From NCBI RefSeq assembly GCF_036245475.1, contig NZ_BTPM01000001.1, forward strand, positions 2,604,001 to 2,668,000: a stretch of DNA of 64,000 nt, given 5' to 3'. Under the pieces are notes generated by a model that worked only from the letters and a program-made list of their open reading frames with translations, made no database searches and was not told the origin of the DNA. The DNA is from Vibrio sp. 10N. GTDB lineage: Bacteria > Pseudomonadota > Gammaproteobacteria > Enterobacterales > Vibrionaceae. Below are positions 15,784 through 26,041 of the stretch, piece by piece; within the stretch, counting starts at the first letter, position 1; each line of letters opens with the position of its first letter. Made by a program: the position numbers and the translations under genes.

Positions 15784-18700
15784 TAAAATCCAAGCCCCAT
15801 TTGTTGATTATTTCCTTCGTTGGTATCACTGTTTTCAGTCTCGATGGCATTCAGCTCACCGGAAATCAGCGCATCAAGGTTTTCAATCATTACCTTAGTG
15901 GGACGCGCATTGAAAATACCCGCGTCGGAATTCGGCTCAATACCACGTAAGAACAGATAATAAACGCCGCCAAAATGCTGCTCATAATCGTAGTCACGGA
16001 TACGCGTTTTTAAGAAGCGATGCAGTGCCAAAGCGTAAAGTTGATATTGTAAGTCATAGCGATGGTCGACCATGGCATGTTCGAGTTGAGCTCGCTGGTA
16101 ATTGCTACTGTCCTCACCAAGGTGATTCGATTTCCAGTCGAGGACGTAATACTTGCCTTGATGCTCGAACACCAAGTCAATAAAGCCTTTCAACATGCCT
16201 TTAACCGTATAAAAGCCCAGTTCATGCGCCTTAGCAGACAGACTGTCATGGCGCTGAATCACTCGATTAAGAGAAGGTGCATCCAGCACATCTATCGGCA
16301 GTAGAAATTCCATCTCCACCAAACGCTGCGAAGGGCTCTTATCTCGAAGGTATAGGCTATCGCCATCTAGGGCCGTGTTCATCACCTGTTCCACCAGCAA
16401 CACAATTACCGGCAGCCACTCTGCGTCGTACTGCTCTTTGGCAAGCAGCTCGGCGATGATTTTTGCGTTGTGCTCAGAGCCAGCGGGCTCGGTAAACTCG
16501 ATTTCTTCAAATACCGTGTGTAGGAACGTGCCTGGACGAGCCCCCTTTGGGAAGTGGAAGATGGTTTTCTCCGGCTCCAACAGTGGATCCAACTGCTGTT
16601 CGTCTGAAGAGTCGATATCTAAGCCCGACTCTTCGATAAACACCTCATCACTGCTGCCATGGTGACTCTGTTTTACCAATGCCGAGTAGCTCGTCAGACG
16701 CCAATCACGATCAATCGTGTGGCGCTGCATTTTCGCACCTAGCTCAGGCGTGGATGCTAACGGTAAACGATATGACTCACCATCGGGCTCTGGTGGCGCT
16801 GTAATCGCGATGTCCTGACAGGATTTTGCTAACTGGCTTAGCATAGTTTCTAGCTCGCTGACGCCCAGCTCTTGACCATTTTGCACCAAGAAACCTAGCG
16901 CGCTATGGTGCACACCAGTAGGCTCTTTGGTAGAGCGGCCGTTGCGAAGCGGCGCAATACCGATAAAACAGCCATACACGGCACGAGTCAACGCTACATA
17001 GATTAAACGTAAGTCTTCCGCTAAACGCTCTTTGTCTGCCTGAGCCAGTGCGGCTTTGGACTTTCTAAGATCCAGCACCGATTCCTGATTTGTTGCATCG
17101 TAGTATTTCGCTTCCATCGCTTCGCGATAGCTGACCACAAACGGCAAGTAAACCAGATCATATTCAAGGCCTTTCGACTTATGAATCGTGATGATTTGCA
17201 CTAGATTTCGCTCAGATTCCAAACGCTGAATGTGCTCATCGGAGGCGCCTAACCCTTGCTTAGCATCTTCGATAGACTGAGCAAACCAACGTAGCAACGC
17301 GGTATCACTTTCCACATCTTGTCGAGCAGCTTGCAATAGCTCGCCCAAGTGTAAATAGTCGGTCAGCAATCGCTCGCCACCAACGGTAGCCAATAGACGA
17401 TTCGACATTTCACGCTTAAACAGCACCGAGCGCAGCATAGGCAATACGCCTCGCGACTGCCACAACTGACGGTAATCGCGAAACTCCGCAATCACTTGCT
17501 CCCATAGATTCTCGTCGTTATTCAAGCCATCAAGCACATCAGCAGGCAGCGCGAACAGCTCTGAGGCGAGCGCACTTTTCAGCAGTCGTTCGTCATCTTG
17601 ATACCAAATCGCTTGTAGCAGGCGCAGCATATCTTCTGCCACCGCGCTAGAAAACACACTGTCTCGATTCGACAGGTAGACACTGGCAATGCCACGCTCA
17701 GCCAACGCTTGTTTGATCAGTTGCCCTTCACTACCGGTTCGAACCAGCACAGCGATATCACCCGCCTCAACCGGATGCTCACTATCACCATCCGCTAACA
17801 CAACATTTTTAGTTTGCGATTCAGTCAGCACCATTTTGATATGCTGGGCCGTGGCTGCGGCCATATGCTGCTGATACTCCCCTTTGGCAACAGGTGCATC
17901 GGCGTCTTGGAGCCAAAACTGCAGTGCAGGTTGACTCTCACCATGTTGCAGCCACTGACGTTTTCCTGCTTTCGGACTGGCATTGACCGGATAAAAGGGG
18001 ATGTCACTGTCGTATAAGAACGGCGAATCTGCCTGTTCAAACAGCGCGTTGACGCTGCTCACCATACGCTCACTGGAGCGCCAGTTGGTGCCCAAGGTGT
18101 AGTGATCAACGACCTGATTTCTTGCTTGGATATAGGTGAAGATATCCGCGCCGCGAAAACCATAAATCGCCTGCTTCGGATCGCCAATCATAAACCAGCC
18201 ACACTCAGGGTTGTCTAAATACACCGAGCTGAAAATTTGGTACTGCAGTGGATCGGTATCTTGGAATTCATCGATCATCGCCACCGGAAATTGGTTGCGA
18301 ATTTTTTCTGCTAAGCGCTCGCCAGATTCGAGCTCTAACGCCGCGCTAAGCTGAGTCAACAGGTCATCAAAAGAGAGCCACTGCTTTTGCTGTTTGGCTA
18401 ACGCCAATCTCTGACGGCACGCTTTGATCGCCATCGCGAGTAACGGAGTTTTCAGCTCAGGAGGCGTAGCAAGAAAGGTTTCAATATCAGCAAAAACCGC
18501 CATCGTTGGTGGCTCGCCTTTAGGCGTTTTTTCGATCAGTACCGCTTGGGAGAATTTCTCAAGCGCGCTCGGTAAGCTGTAATCCAGCGTCTCTTGCTGA
18601 GCCCATTCCGTAATGCTTGCCACCCAAGTCGGCAGGGATTTTTTGGTGTAACTGCGTTTATTGACATCAGACTGGGAGATGCATGTGACTACGTCGTCAC

Positions 18701-19514
18701 TGACTGACAACCAGTTGGCTTTTAGGGTTTTGATTGCCTCTAAGTTGGCTTGATGTAGAGCAGCAATGTCAGCGCCTTGGCCATTGCTATCCGTCGACGA
18801 GTCAATATCTTGCAAGGTGATCGCAGGGCCAGAGAGGTAACGGCCGATATCACTGAGCAGTGCGCTTGGCGTAGCCCAAATTTTACGGATTTCAGAGGCC
18901 ATCGCGAGGTTTAATGGATAGAACTGACTGCGCCAGAAATCTGCGGCGACCTGCGCTTTTAAACGGCTTTCATCGGTCACGAATTCATTGTTGAAACGGG
19001 AGCCTGATTCGAATGCGTTTTGAGTCAGCATGCGCTGACAGAAGCCGTGAATGGTGTATACCGCTGCTTCATCCATTTGACGCTCAGCCTGAAGCAAGGT
19101 TTCGGTGGCATAGCGATGATCGCTCACTTCCGAAAGCAGCGGCTGAATGACCGGGTCGTCACTTTCTCCACGAGCAAAAGCGATGCGTGCTTGATGAATA
19201 CGGGCGCGAATACGATCGCGAAGCTCGGCCGTCGCCGCTTCGGTAAAGGTCACCACTAAGATCTGATCGACAGTTAGAGGCTGGCGATGACCACTGCCAT
19301 CTTTGCCATGACCGAGCAGCAGTCTTAGATAGAGACCGGCGATAGTAAAGGTTTTACCCGTACCCGCTGACGCTTCAATCAACCTGGCACCATGCAATGG
19401 AAAGGTCATGGTATCAAGCGCGGTCGGCTTCGAGGACGGCGCGCTATCCAAGAATTGACCTTGGGCATCGCTATCTATTAATGGGTTATCTGAAGAGTGC
19501 TCATTTGGCTTCAT
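15783..19514 (-). CDS. recB: RecBCD subunit RecB, helicase-nuclease
   Basis: About 1243 residues. RecB is the 3'-5' UvrD-type helicase and the nuclease of RecBCD. Walker A is ASAGTGKTFTIAGL, helicase motifs include MIDEFQDTDPLQYQIF and GDPKQAIYGFRGADIF, and the C-terminal nuclease motif is YVLDWKSNHLG. I mark the ATG at 19514; a TTG four codons upstream (19526) is also possible, and neither has a strong ribosome site. Roughly 40 residues of low-complexity N-terminus precede the conserved start (MTFPLHGARLIEASAG). recD follows with a 1-base overlap; recC lies about 250 bases upstream. Confidence 0.95.
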   Translation of the reverse strand: MKPNEHSSDNPLIDSDAQGQFLDSAPSSKPTALDTMTFPLHGARLIEASAGTGKTFTIAGLYLRLLLGHGKDGSGHRQPLTVDQILVVTFTEAATAELRDRIRARIHQARIAFARGESDDPVIQPLLSEVSDHRYATETLLQAERQMDEAAVYTIHGFCQRMLTQNAFESGSRFNNEFVTDESRLKAQVAADFWRSQFYPLNLAMASEIRKIWATPSALLSDIGRYLSGPAITLQDIDSSTDSNGQGADIAALHQANLEAIKTLKANWLSVSDDVVTCISQSDVNKRSYTKKSLPTWVASITEWAQQETLDYSLPSALEKFSQAVLIEKTPKGEPPTMAVFADIETFLATPPELKTPLLAMAIKACRQRLALAKQQKQWLSFDDLLTQLSAALELESGERLAEKIRNQFPVAMIDEFQDTDPLQYQIFSSVYLDNPECGWFMIGDPKQAIYGFRGADIFTYIQARNQVVDHYTLGTNWRSSERMVSSVNALFEQADSPFLYDSDIPFYPVNASPKAGKRQWLQHGESQPALQFWLQDADAPVAKGEYQQHMAAATAQHIKMVLTESQTKNVVLADGDSEHPVEAGDIAVLVRTGSEGQLIKQALAERGIASVYLSNRDSVFSSAVAEDMLRLLQAIWYQDDERLLKSALASELFALPADVLDGLNNDENLWEQVIAEFRDYRQLWQSRGVLPMLRSVLFKREMSNRLLATVGGERLLTDYLHLGELLQAARQDVESDTALLRWFAQSIEDAKQGLGASDEHIQRLESERNLVQIITIHKSKGLEYDLVYLPFVVSYREAMEAKYYDATNQESVLDLRKSKAALAQADKERLAEDLRLIYVALTRAVYGCFIGIAPLRNGRSTKEPTGVHHSALGFLVQNGQELGVSELETMLSQLAKSCQDIAITAPPEPDGESYRLPLASTPELGAKMQRHTIDRDWRLTSYSALVKQSHHGSSDEVFIEESGLDIDSSDEQQLDPLLEPEKTIFHFPKGARPGTFLHTVFEEIEFTEPAGSEHNAKIIAELLAKEQYDAEWLPVIVLLVEQVMNTALDGDSLYLRDKSPSQRLVEMEFLLPIDVLDAPSLNRVIQRHDSLSAKAHELGFYTVKGMLKGFIDLVFEHQGKYYVLDWKSNHLGEDSSNYQRAQLEHAMVDHRYDLQYQLYALALHRFLKTRIRDYDYEQHFGGVYYLFLRGIEPNSDAGIFNARPTKVMIENLDALISGELNAIETENSDTNEGNNQQMGLGF

Positions 19515-19765
19515 GTCTGAACTCAACTGTGATCTAACGCTTAAAATCTAATTTAAAACAAGCGGATATAATTAATAACTATGTAAGTTGCGATCCCATT
19601 CACGGAATTAATCACCCTCACACTCTACTATTCCGCCCAGAAATACGGGTCCCTCTGACCCTCCCCGGCCGTCCAGCACTCTCCCTACACACTATAATTA
19701 AGACTGGCGGCCACTCCCTTTCACGGGCTTTCTTTCAAAGATAAAGGCTTTCAAGGCAACTTGCG

Positions 19766-22700
19766 TCACCCCGCAGGGCTTGCCGAGTAATACTCTTCTG
19801 CACTGATACTCAGGGTTCGCGGCGCTTCCAATACTAAATGCGCGAGCGTTTTGACTTCACTCGCCAGTGCCTCGCTCCATTCATTCCAAACCCGAGAGAT
19901 ATAAGGGTTGTCACCTTCACCGATCTGCATGTACCCCCCTTGGAAACGACCAGCCATTTTAGTGAGCATTTTTTCATCACTTGGTGTCCATTGGCCGCGG
20001 CTGTAGTTGGCCTCAATCCCAGCCAGCGCCGTCTCAGGGAAATAGCAAAGCGGCTTATCTAACCCTTGCAGATACAAACTGGCTAACTGGGTTAAATAGT
20101 CTTTGGCATTCTCAGCGCTCAGCGCTGGATAAATGCGATGGACGACGCCTTCTTTTTTATCGTACGCCAACATGTGAGTTTTACATTGCCTGCCTGCCAC
20201 CGCCACCAACAAATGATCAATCCATGCGGCGAGGTAGTCGGTTGCGCGCAGCCTACCGCTTCGATAGCGCACCACGCCACTTTGGTAACACCCGGTCACC
20301 CAGCCTTGCAGTGCAACATGACAGTCATTAATGTCTAAATTCAAATCGACTTCAACATCTTCAGCTTCTTGGCTCACTAACGGCGTAATGGCCTGCGCCA
20401 ACTCTTGGGTTTGCGAGACGTTAGCGGCAAACTCCAGTTCACCAAACTCATTGACAGGCAAATAGCCCTTGGCTTTTTGTTCTGCTTTAAATACGTGCAG
20501 CTTATCGCCTTCAATGTGACCTTTGGCCTCTATCATGGCATCAAGTAAAGATTTGCGAAGACCAAAACTTTCCAGTCCAGACAGCGCAAATGGCTCTTCA
20601 TCTTCGAGTCCGAGAAGGCTTTCCTCAAAGTTGACTTGCAAACGTCGGTTAAACAAGTATTGCACCGGCAAGCGCCAGAAACGCTGTAGCTCGGTCAACT
20701 CCAATTCGACCTTTTCACCTTGCGCTCGAGCAATGGGTTCTAAGTTAAACGGCAGAGATAAGCTTTGTGTCGCCTCAAGCGTTGTTTGCTGCGCCGATGG
20801 CAACCACTCAGCGGCGTAACTTTGCAGTGCACTCGTCGCATCAAAGTGCGCAGCGCTGAATGGCACCATAGGGTACTCACGCAGCAATGATTGGGTGAGC
20901 TTGGCACCTGAGCTATCAACGTCTAGCGCTTCATCACCTTGCAAGCAGTAGTTTTGCTCACAGTATTCCAAAAGCTCTGAAACCAACACCGATGGCACGC
21001 GCTCCGTATTGTCTTGAATAGAACGTCCAACGTAACTGATGTAGAGACTTTGCTGCGCCGAAAGCAGCGCTTCGAGAAATAGATAACGGTCATCATCACG
21101 TCTTGAACGATCGCCCGGCTTGGTTCGACCTACCATTAGGTCAAAGCTCTCTGGCGGCACACTGCGCGGGTATACACCATCGTTCATGCCCAATAGACAC
21201 ACGGTATTGAACGGGATAGAGCGCATTGGCATCAAGGTACAAAAATTGACTTGCCCTGCCAAAAAGCGCTGACTGACGCGCGAGCCAGAAAGCTTATCAA
21301 TGAAATACTGACGCACGATGCGCGGTGCCAATGCTTCGTCGTATCGCGCATCCAATAACTGGTCGCCAAGTGCCGACAAAGTATCGCGGATCGACTTAAC
21401 AACGACCTCACCTTCAATATCCACGGCAAAAAAATCATCGACCAATTGATTGATAGCTTGCTGCCACTTCTCAATCGTCATGGTGTGGTTGAGCACCTTG
21501 CGATAATGCGCCAGCTTATCGATAAACTGCGCCAGCTTACCGGCGGTCTCGGCTTGCATGCCTTGCGTTTGCTCGTAAGGTGAGATGCTCTCGTTGCCGA
21601 CCATGAGTAGGCCTGCCTGCTCGCTCACCGCATAGCCCGCCAGCATACGAGAAATACCAAACATCCAAGAGTTTTGGCCAAATTCAGGCAAATCAAATTC
21701 GCTCGCGGTTTGGTTATCAATGCCCCAGCGGATCTGCGCCTCTTCCACCCAAGCGCGCAGTAGCGAAAACTCATGTTCATTGATATCAAATCGCGCCATG
21801 ATTGCTGGCACTTCCAACAGCTCCAACACTTCACTGCTGGTGCAGCGTAAGTCAGGCAATTGCAACAACTGGTTAAAGGCATTGAGCAACGGGCTTTCTT
21901 TATCGGCCGTGCGATCAGAAATAGAAAATGGGATGTAACGCTCACCAGAGGCGTTACCGAACACCGCTTGAATGGCTGGGCTGTAGGCATTGATGTCCGC
22001 CACCATGACAATGATGTCACGGGGCTTCAGATCTGGATTGCGGTCAAACATCGCCAGCAAGTTGTCATGCAGCACTTCCACCTCTCGCATCGGGCTGTGA
22101 CAAACATGCACTGACAACGAGGTATCCTCTGCGGCAATCGCTGGTTTGTGACTGGATGACAACAACAAAGCATCGTCTTGATGCTCTTCGAGGTTGAGAA
22201 TATCCGCCTGAAGGTTACCAAGCAGGGTGGCTCTATCGACATCAACAAAGGCTTCAATCTCGTTAGATTCAAGCTGTGACAATAGATACAAGTTATCCCT
22301 GCCGAGTTTACCCATAGACGCAAGTAAGCTGTTGCCCACTTCAGAGAGATGCAGCTCGTCGTCTACGTTCGCTTCTACATCGCCTTTAAGCTGGGGCGCC
22401 AACTCCCACTCACCTTCTTGCCACTGCTGACTAACAGCCAAGGCGTCGAGATCATTGAGCTGCTTGCGCTTGGCGGCGGCGAGTTTTGCTAGGTATTTAC
22501 GATCGCGCACCTCTCCCCAATAGAATCGGCACGGATTGGTAAACATTAGGTGAACATCGATATGCTCACCGAGGGCTTTCAGTGCATCGAGATAACGAGG
22601 CGGAAGTGAAGAAATACCAAACACAAACAGACGCTTAGGAAGCTGGCTGAGCCCCTGCGCTTTGACATCTTGGTTATTGGCGAGGACGTCAATGAAATGC

Positions 22701-23272
22701 TCATATAGGTTGGCACGGTGATACGGAGACTGACCAAGCGAAACGGTATGATCGTACAGTGCTTGCCAAAGTTTTGGCTGCCACGGCTGCTCGTCTTCAA
22801 GCTCAAATACTGGCAGCCCTGCTTCCCACGTGGCGATCCATTCTGGACGATATACCAAGTATCCATCGTAGATATCGGCAATTTTTTCTGCCAGCTGGTA
22901 GCGTTTCGATGCGTCTTGGTCATCGGTTAAGTACTGAGCGAGCGGCGCAAAGTCAGGATCAGTTAAGTGCTCTGGCAACAGATGCATGATCTTCCAGGTC
23001 ATCGCTTCTTTGTTGAATGCACTGCGCGCAGGCACGTCATCTAACACTTGTACGAAACGATCCCATATGAAGGTGGCTGGAAGGGGGAAGTCGATGTTGG
23101 CCGCAATACCAAACTCTTCCGCCAACGCCATTTTCAGCCATTGAGACATGCCTGGGCTTTGGACAAGAATTTGTTCTTTCTCAAACGGGTTTTCAATTGG
23201 GTCGAGTTTGATGAGCTGAACCAACAAGGATTTGAGCACATCTATCTGATTTGAGTGGTAAACGGTGAACAC
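19766..23272 (-). CDS. recC: RecBCD subunit RecC
   Basis: 1168 residues. RecC scans for Chi and holds the complex together; it is an inactivated helicase/nuclease homologue. Recognisable segments are VQSPGMSQWLKMALAEEFGIAANIDFPLP split as VQSPGMSQWL and GIAANIDFPLPATF near the start, and FCTLMPMRSIPF with VCLLGMNDGVYPR in the middle. The start is GTG at 23272. In E. coli ptrA lies between recC and recB; here they are adjacent and ptrA is not in the window. The roughly 250-base gap before recB has no gene and could hold a separate recBD promoter. Confidence 0.93.
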   Translation of the reverse strand: MFTVYHSNQIDVLKSLLVQLIKLDPIENPFEKEQILVQSPGMSQWLKMALAEEFGIAANIDFPLPATFIWDRFVQVLDDVPARSAFNKEAMTWKIMHLLPEHLTDPDFAPLAQYLTDDQDASKRYQLAEKIADIYDGYLVYRPEWIATWEAGLPVFELEDEQPWQPKLWQALYDHTVSLGQSPYHRANLYEHFIDVLANNQDVKAQGLSQLPKRLFVFGISSLPPRYLDALKALGEHIDVHLMFTNPCRFYWGEVRDRKYLAKLAAAKRKQLNDLDALAVSQQWQEGEWELAPQLKGDVEANVDDELHLSEVGNSLLASMGKLGRDNLYLLSQLESNEIEAFVDVDRATLLGNLQADILNLEEHQDDALLLSSSHKPAIAAEDTSLSVHVCHSPMREVEVLHDNLLAMFDRNPDLKPRDIIVMVADINAYSPAIQAVFGNASGERYIPFSISDRTADKESPLLNAFNQLLQLPDLRCTSSEVLELLEVPAIMARFDINEHEFSLLRAWVEEAQIRWGIDNQTASEFDLPEFGQNSWMFGISRMLAGYAVSEQAGLLMVGNESISPYEQTQGMQAETAGKLAQFIDKLAHYRKVLNHTMTIEKWQQAINQLVDDFFAVDIEGEVVVKSIRDTLSALGDQLLDARYDEALAPRIVRQYFIDKLSGSRVSQRFLAGQVNFCTLMPMRSIPFNTVCLLGMNDGVYPRSVPPESFDLMVGRTKPGDRSRRDDDRYLFLEALLSAQQSLYISYVGRSIQDNTERVPSVLVSELLEYCEQNYCLQGDEALDVDSSGAKLTQSLLREYPMVPFSAAHFDATSALQSYAAEWLPSAQQTTLEATQSLSLPFNLEPIARAQGEKVELELTELQRFWRLPVQYLFNRRLQVNFEESLLGLEDEEPFALSGLESFGLRKSLLDAMIEAKGHIEGDKLHVFKAEQKAKGYLPVNEFGELEFAANVSQTQELAQAITPLVSQEAEDVEVDLNLDINDCHVALQGWVTGCYQSGVVRYRSGRLRATDYLAAWIDHLLVAVAGRQCKTHMLAYDKKEGVVHRIYPALSAENAKDYLTQLASLYLQGLDKPLCYFPETALAGIEANYSRGQWTPSDEKMLTKMAGRFQGGYMQIGEGDNPYISRVWNEWSEALASEVKTLAHLVLEAPRTLSISAEEYYSASPAG

Positions 23273-23340
23273 GTGACGGCGCGCCTTTCGCTAATTTTCC
23301 TCCCTCAAGGTTAACACAGTCCCTGTGTATCTAAGACCTT

Positions 23341-24315
23341 TTACGCCGTGATATGTGATTGTTTGGGTAAATAAGCAACGAGGTAACGAATCGCAACGTA
23401 GCTAACAACAATCGTCGCCACAACAAGCTCAATATTGGCAAGCGCGGTGATCTGTTTCACCATCTCAACTGGCGCGTGTTGTGCGCTCATCCAAGCCGCG
23501 AGTTTGTATTGAGCTGTTGCGCTGATCACCATAGGGAAGGTAAAAGCTGCGTAACCTGGGCTGAATGGCAAGCGCATCAATTTGATAAACGCAAGGTAGA
23601 TGAACAGTGTCATCAACACACCAATGCCAAATAGTAGCGCAATAATGATGGCAGATGGCTCTGACGCAACCGTTAGGTAACCGGCAAGCGATAAGCTCGC
23701 TGGCGCTGCCATAATCGCCATGGTTGGTTTTGCTGCATCTGGGATCTCATGAGTAAACACCAAACGGTAGATCATGGTTGGTAGCATGACCGCGTAAGCA
23801 ACTAAGCCGAATACTAAAGCGCTGTTGGCTATCCACGCTAGATCGGGGTTTCCAGAGAATGCCACATCCGCCACGATAATGCCGACAGGTGGTACAAACC
23901 AACTTGGTACCATATGGTGCAGTTCAAAATCGCGCATACGGTGGTAAGTAAAACTTGCCAAGAACACGACGTGTAGCGCCACAGCGCCAAGCCATAGTGC
24001 GTCACCGACATTGGGTGCAAATTGGCCAACTGAATGAGACACCACCATAGTCGCCATGGCGAAAGTTGGTGCAACACTGCCCACCACAGGGTGCGCTAAT
24101 TCTTGACGCAACACATGATTATGAAACAAGTATTTGTAAGCAAGGATAACGAGTAAAACGCTCGCTATTGCAGCGCCCGTCCACTGAGCAACATGATTGA
24201 GCGGCAACGCATTTTCCCAACACCAGCCAAGGCTGGCGATACCTAGAGCCAGTCCAGCCATCGGGGTTGGCGCCGCTTTTACTCTGTTATGTGCTTTTGT
24301 CACTCTTGCAATCAT
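23341..24315 (-). CDS. TDT/SLAC1-family transporter
   Basis: 324-residue inner-membrane protein with about ten hydrophobic segments, of the tellurite-resistance/dicarboxylate (TDT, SLAC1-like) family. Members export or channel anions such as sulfite, malate or chloride; the substrate here cannot be read from sequence. The Pro-Met-Ala-Gly-Leu segment (APTPMAGLALGIASLGWCWE) at the first helix is characteristic. I start at ATG 24315, which has GAGG about 8 bases upstream; a GTG at 24324 is in frame. A divergent LysR regulator next door probably controls it. A 9-bp inverted repeat overlaps its ribosome site. Confidence 0.85.
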   Translation of the reverse strand: MIARVTKAHNRVKAAPTPMAGLALGIASLGWCWENALPLNHVAQWTGAAIASVLLVILAYKYLFHNHVLRQELAHPVVGSVAPTFAMATMVVSHSVGQFAPNVGDALWLGAVALHVVFLASFTYHRMRDFELHHMVPSWFVPPVGIIVADVAFSGNPDLAWIANSALVFGLVAYAVMLPTMIYRLVFTHEIPDAAKPTMAIMAAPASLSLAGYLTVASEPSAIIIALLFGIGVLMTLFIYLAFIKLMRLPFSPGYAAFTFPMVISATAQYKLAAWMSAQHAPVEMVKQITALANIELVVATIVVSYVAIRYLVAYLPKQSHITA

Positions 24316-24316
24316 C

Positions 24317-24350
24317 ACAATCACCTCAATTCTTCAGTTGCGGTGATTGT
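24317..24350. promoter_or_regulatory. 9-bp inverted repeat over the TDT gene ribosome site
   Basis: ACAATCACC (24317-24325) and GGTGATTGT (24342-24350) form a perfect repeat separated by 16 bases. In the TDT message it would fold a hairpin whose 3' arm contains part of the GAGG ribosome site one base before the ATG. As DNA it could equally be the operator of the divergent LysR protein. Confidence 0.5.
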
Positions 24351-24411
24351 AAACCTTGCTTATGTTTATATATATTCAATTATTCATTTCACTCGTTAAG
24401 TTAAACTGAAC

Positions 24412-25320
24412 ATGAAGCCACATATCTCTCTAAAACAGCTCAAGGTATTTGTTGCGGTGACTCAGCACCAAACACTAACTGCCGCTTCGGACACGCTTTT
24501 TCTCTCCAAAGCAGCGGTCAGCATGTCACTGAGTGAGTTAGAAAAACAGTTAGGTCACGCCCTGTTTGACCGGGTCAACAATCGGTTGGTCATTAACCAG
24601 GAAGGACAAAAACTGCTGCCTCTTGCCGATGAACTGCTCAGCCGAAGCCGAGATATTGAATCACTGTTTGGTGATGAGCAAAGTTATCGCGGTATGCTGC
24701 GCGTTGGTGCCAGTGATACGGTGGGTAATCAGGTCGCACCTTTCTTACTCAGTGATTTTCGTGACAAGCATCAGCACAAGTCTCAGCAACTGTTTATTTC
24801 CAACACCGCCTTGATTTGCCAAAAGCTCATCGACTATCAACTCGATATTGGCTTGGTCGAAGGCAAAACACTACACCCAGAGCTCAATAGCTACCCGTTT
24901 AGCGAAGATGAGATGTGTATTGTGGTTTCTCCCAAGCATCCTCTTGCCAAAAAGTCGCACGTCACCCTTGAAGACTTAGAAAACAGTGACTGGATCTTGC
25001 GCGAACCTGGTTCCGGCACTCGGGAGTTTTTCCTGCGTACCGTGGCACCAAGGATAGAGATCTGGCATGAAGCGTTTGAACTCAATACCACCGAAGCTAT
25101 CATTAATAGTGTCTCTGCGAATCTCGGGTTGGCCTGTCTGTCGACTCTGGCAACGCAAAGCGCCATTGATGATGGTCGCTTAATGCCTATCTCGGTCTCG
25201 CTGGATATGAAGCGCCGCTTCTGGGTTCTGGTACACAAAGAAAAATACCAAAGCCCACTTCTAGAGCGCTTTATTGCATTTTGCCAAGAGTGGCATACAG
25301 CCAACACGAATAGGATTTAG
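24412..25320 (+). CDS. LysR-family transcriptional regulator
   Basis: 302 residues with an N-terminal winged helix (LKQLKVFVAVTQHQTLTAAS, then LSKAAVSMSLSELEKQLG) and a C-terminal periplasmic-binding-like effector domain (WILREPGSGTREFF). The REPGSGTR motif is typical of the CysB/YeiE-like branch. It is divergent from the TDT transporter with 96 bases between starts, a layout in which LysR proteins usually control the neighbour. The effector is unknown. No terminator is obvious after it. Confidence 0.9.
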   Translation: MKPHISLKQLKVFVAVTQHQTLTAASDTLFLSKAAVSMSLSELEKQLGHALFDRVNNRLVINQEGQKLLPLADELLSRSRDIESLFGDEQSYRGMLRVGASDTVGNQVAPFLLSDFRDKHQHKSQQLFISNTALICQKLIDYQLDIGLVEGKTLHPELNSYPFSEDEMCIVVSPKHPLAKKSHVTLEDLENSDWILREPGSGTREFFLRTVAPRIEIWHEAFELNTTEAIINSVSANLGLACLSTLATQSAIDDGRLMPISVSLDMKRRFWVLVHKEKYQSPLLERFIAFCQEWHTANTNRI

Positions 25321-25362
25321 GCAAACAGCTCTCAATTTTGCGCCCTCGACTGGACATTAACT

Positions 25363-25392
25363 TTGACCCTCTGTATAAACAGACAGTATTAA
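25363..25392 (+). promoter_or_regulatory. yebG promoter with LexA box
   Basis: TTGACC (25363-25368) and TATTAA (25387-25392) are 18 bases apart. CTGTATAAACAGACAG at 25371-25386 is a full CTGT-N8-ACAG LexA site filling the spacer. SOS control of yebG is known in E. coli. Confidence 0.85.
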
Positions 25393-25421
25393 AACCTTAA
25401 AATTTAACTAGAGGATTAACC

Positions 25422-25718
25422 ATGGCTGTAATCGTCAAGTACGTGGTGGAACGCAACGGAGAAGAAAAGATGACTTTTACCTCTAAAGCAGAAGCTGACG
25501 CTTATGACAAAATGTTGGATATGGCAGATGAGCTGTTTTCTCTGCTAGGTGAGAGCAAGCTTATCGAAGATGAAGAGAAGCAAGAAGAGCTATCGCTATA
25601 CCTTGCTCAGCGTAAAGAAGAAGTGCTATACGCACTAGGCGCTAAGCGCAAGCCAACGCCAAAAAAGCCAAAAGTGGTTAAGCCTGTTGACGAGCAGGAT
25701 GCAGAAGACGCAGCCTAA
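25422..25718 (+). CDS. yebG: SOS-induced protein YebG
   Basis: 98 residues, collinear with E. coli YebG in its N-terminal half (MAVIVKYVVERNGEEKMTF, ADAYDKMLDMAD). It is a damage-induced small protein of uncertain biochemical role. The C-terminus is a Lys/Pro-rich then acidic tail (KPTPKKPKVVKPVDEQD), less conserved. The ATG has GAGG 8 bases upstream. It is a single-gene unit with a LexA box and its own terminator. Confidence 0.92.
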   Translation: MAVIVKYVVERNGEEKMTFTSKAEADAYDKMLDMADELFSLLGESKLIEDEEKQEELSLYLAQRKEEVLYALGAKRKPTPKKPKVVKPVDEQDAEDAA

Positions 25719-25751
25719 TGCGTTAATTTGCTAACATTGCACAAGCAAATC

Positions 25752-25796
25752 AAATAGCCAGTAGAGCCTAGAGTTTTACTGGCTATTTTGCTTTTT
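25752..25796 (+). terminator. yebG terminator
   Basis: AAATAGCCAGTA (25752-25763) pairs with TACTGGCTATTT (25777-25788), followed by TGCTTTTT. Between this and dapD (25797-26041) I see no gene; a run around 25890-25940 has AAAGGG and CCCTTT arms that may fold. Confidence 0.8.
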
Positions 25797-26041
25797 GCGC
25801 CTTACACGCGTAAATACAACTGGCTAAGTAAGGGTAAGTGAATAAGCGAATGCACGCCGATAAATTTCTTATTAGGAAAAAACATCGCTAAAAAGACAAA
25901 GGGTATCGTTTTACAGACTTTTGTCGTTTTTGCCCTTTCATCTGCCATCCCGTCTCTTTAAGATGATTGCTAACAAATCAGTCAAGGTCGCCGCCAATCG
26001 CCGCGGCTTTGAGACAAATCTATACATGGAGACATAGAGTC

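Noticed and set aside
23341..24315. Tellurite-resistance locus
   Set aside because: The TDT family is often named for tellurite, but no tehB is present and the LysR neighbour points to ordinary anion transport.
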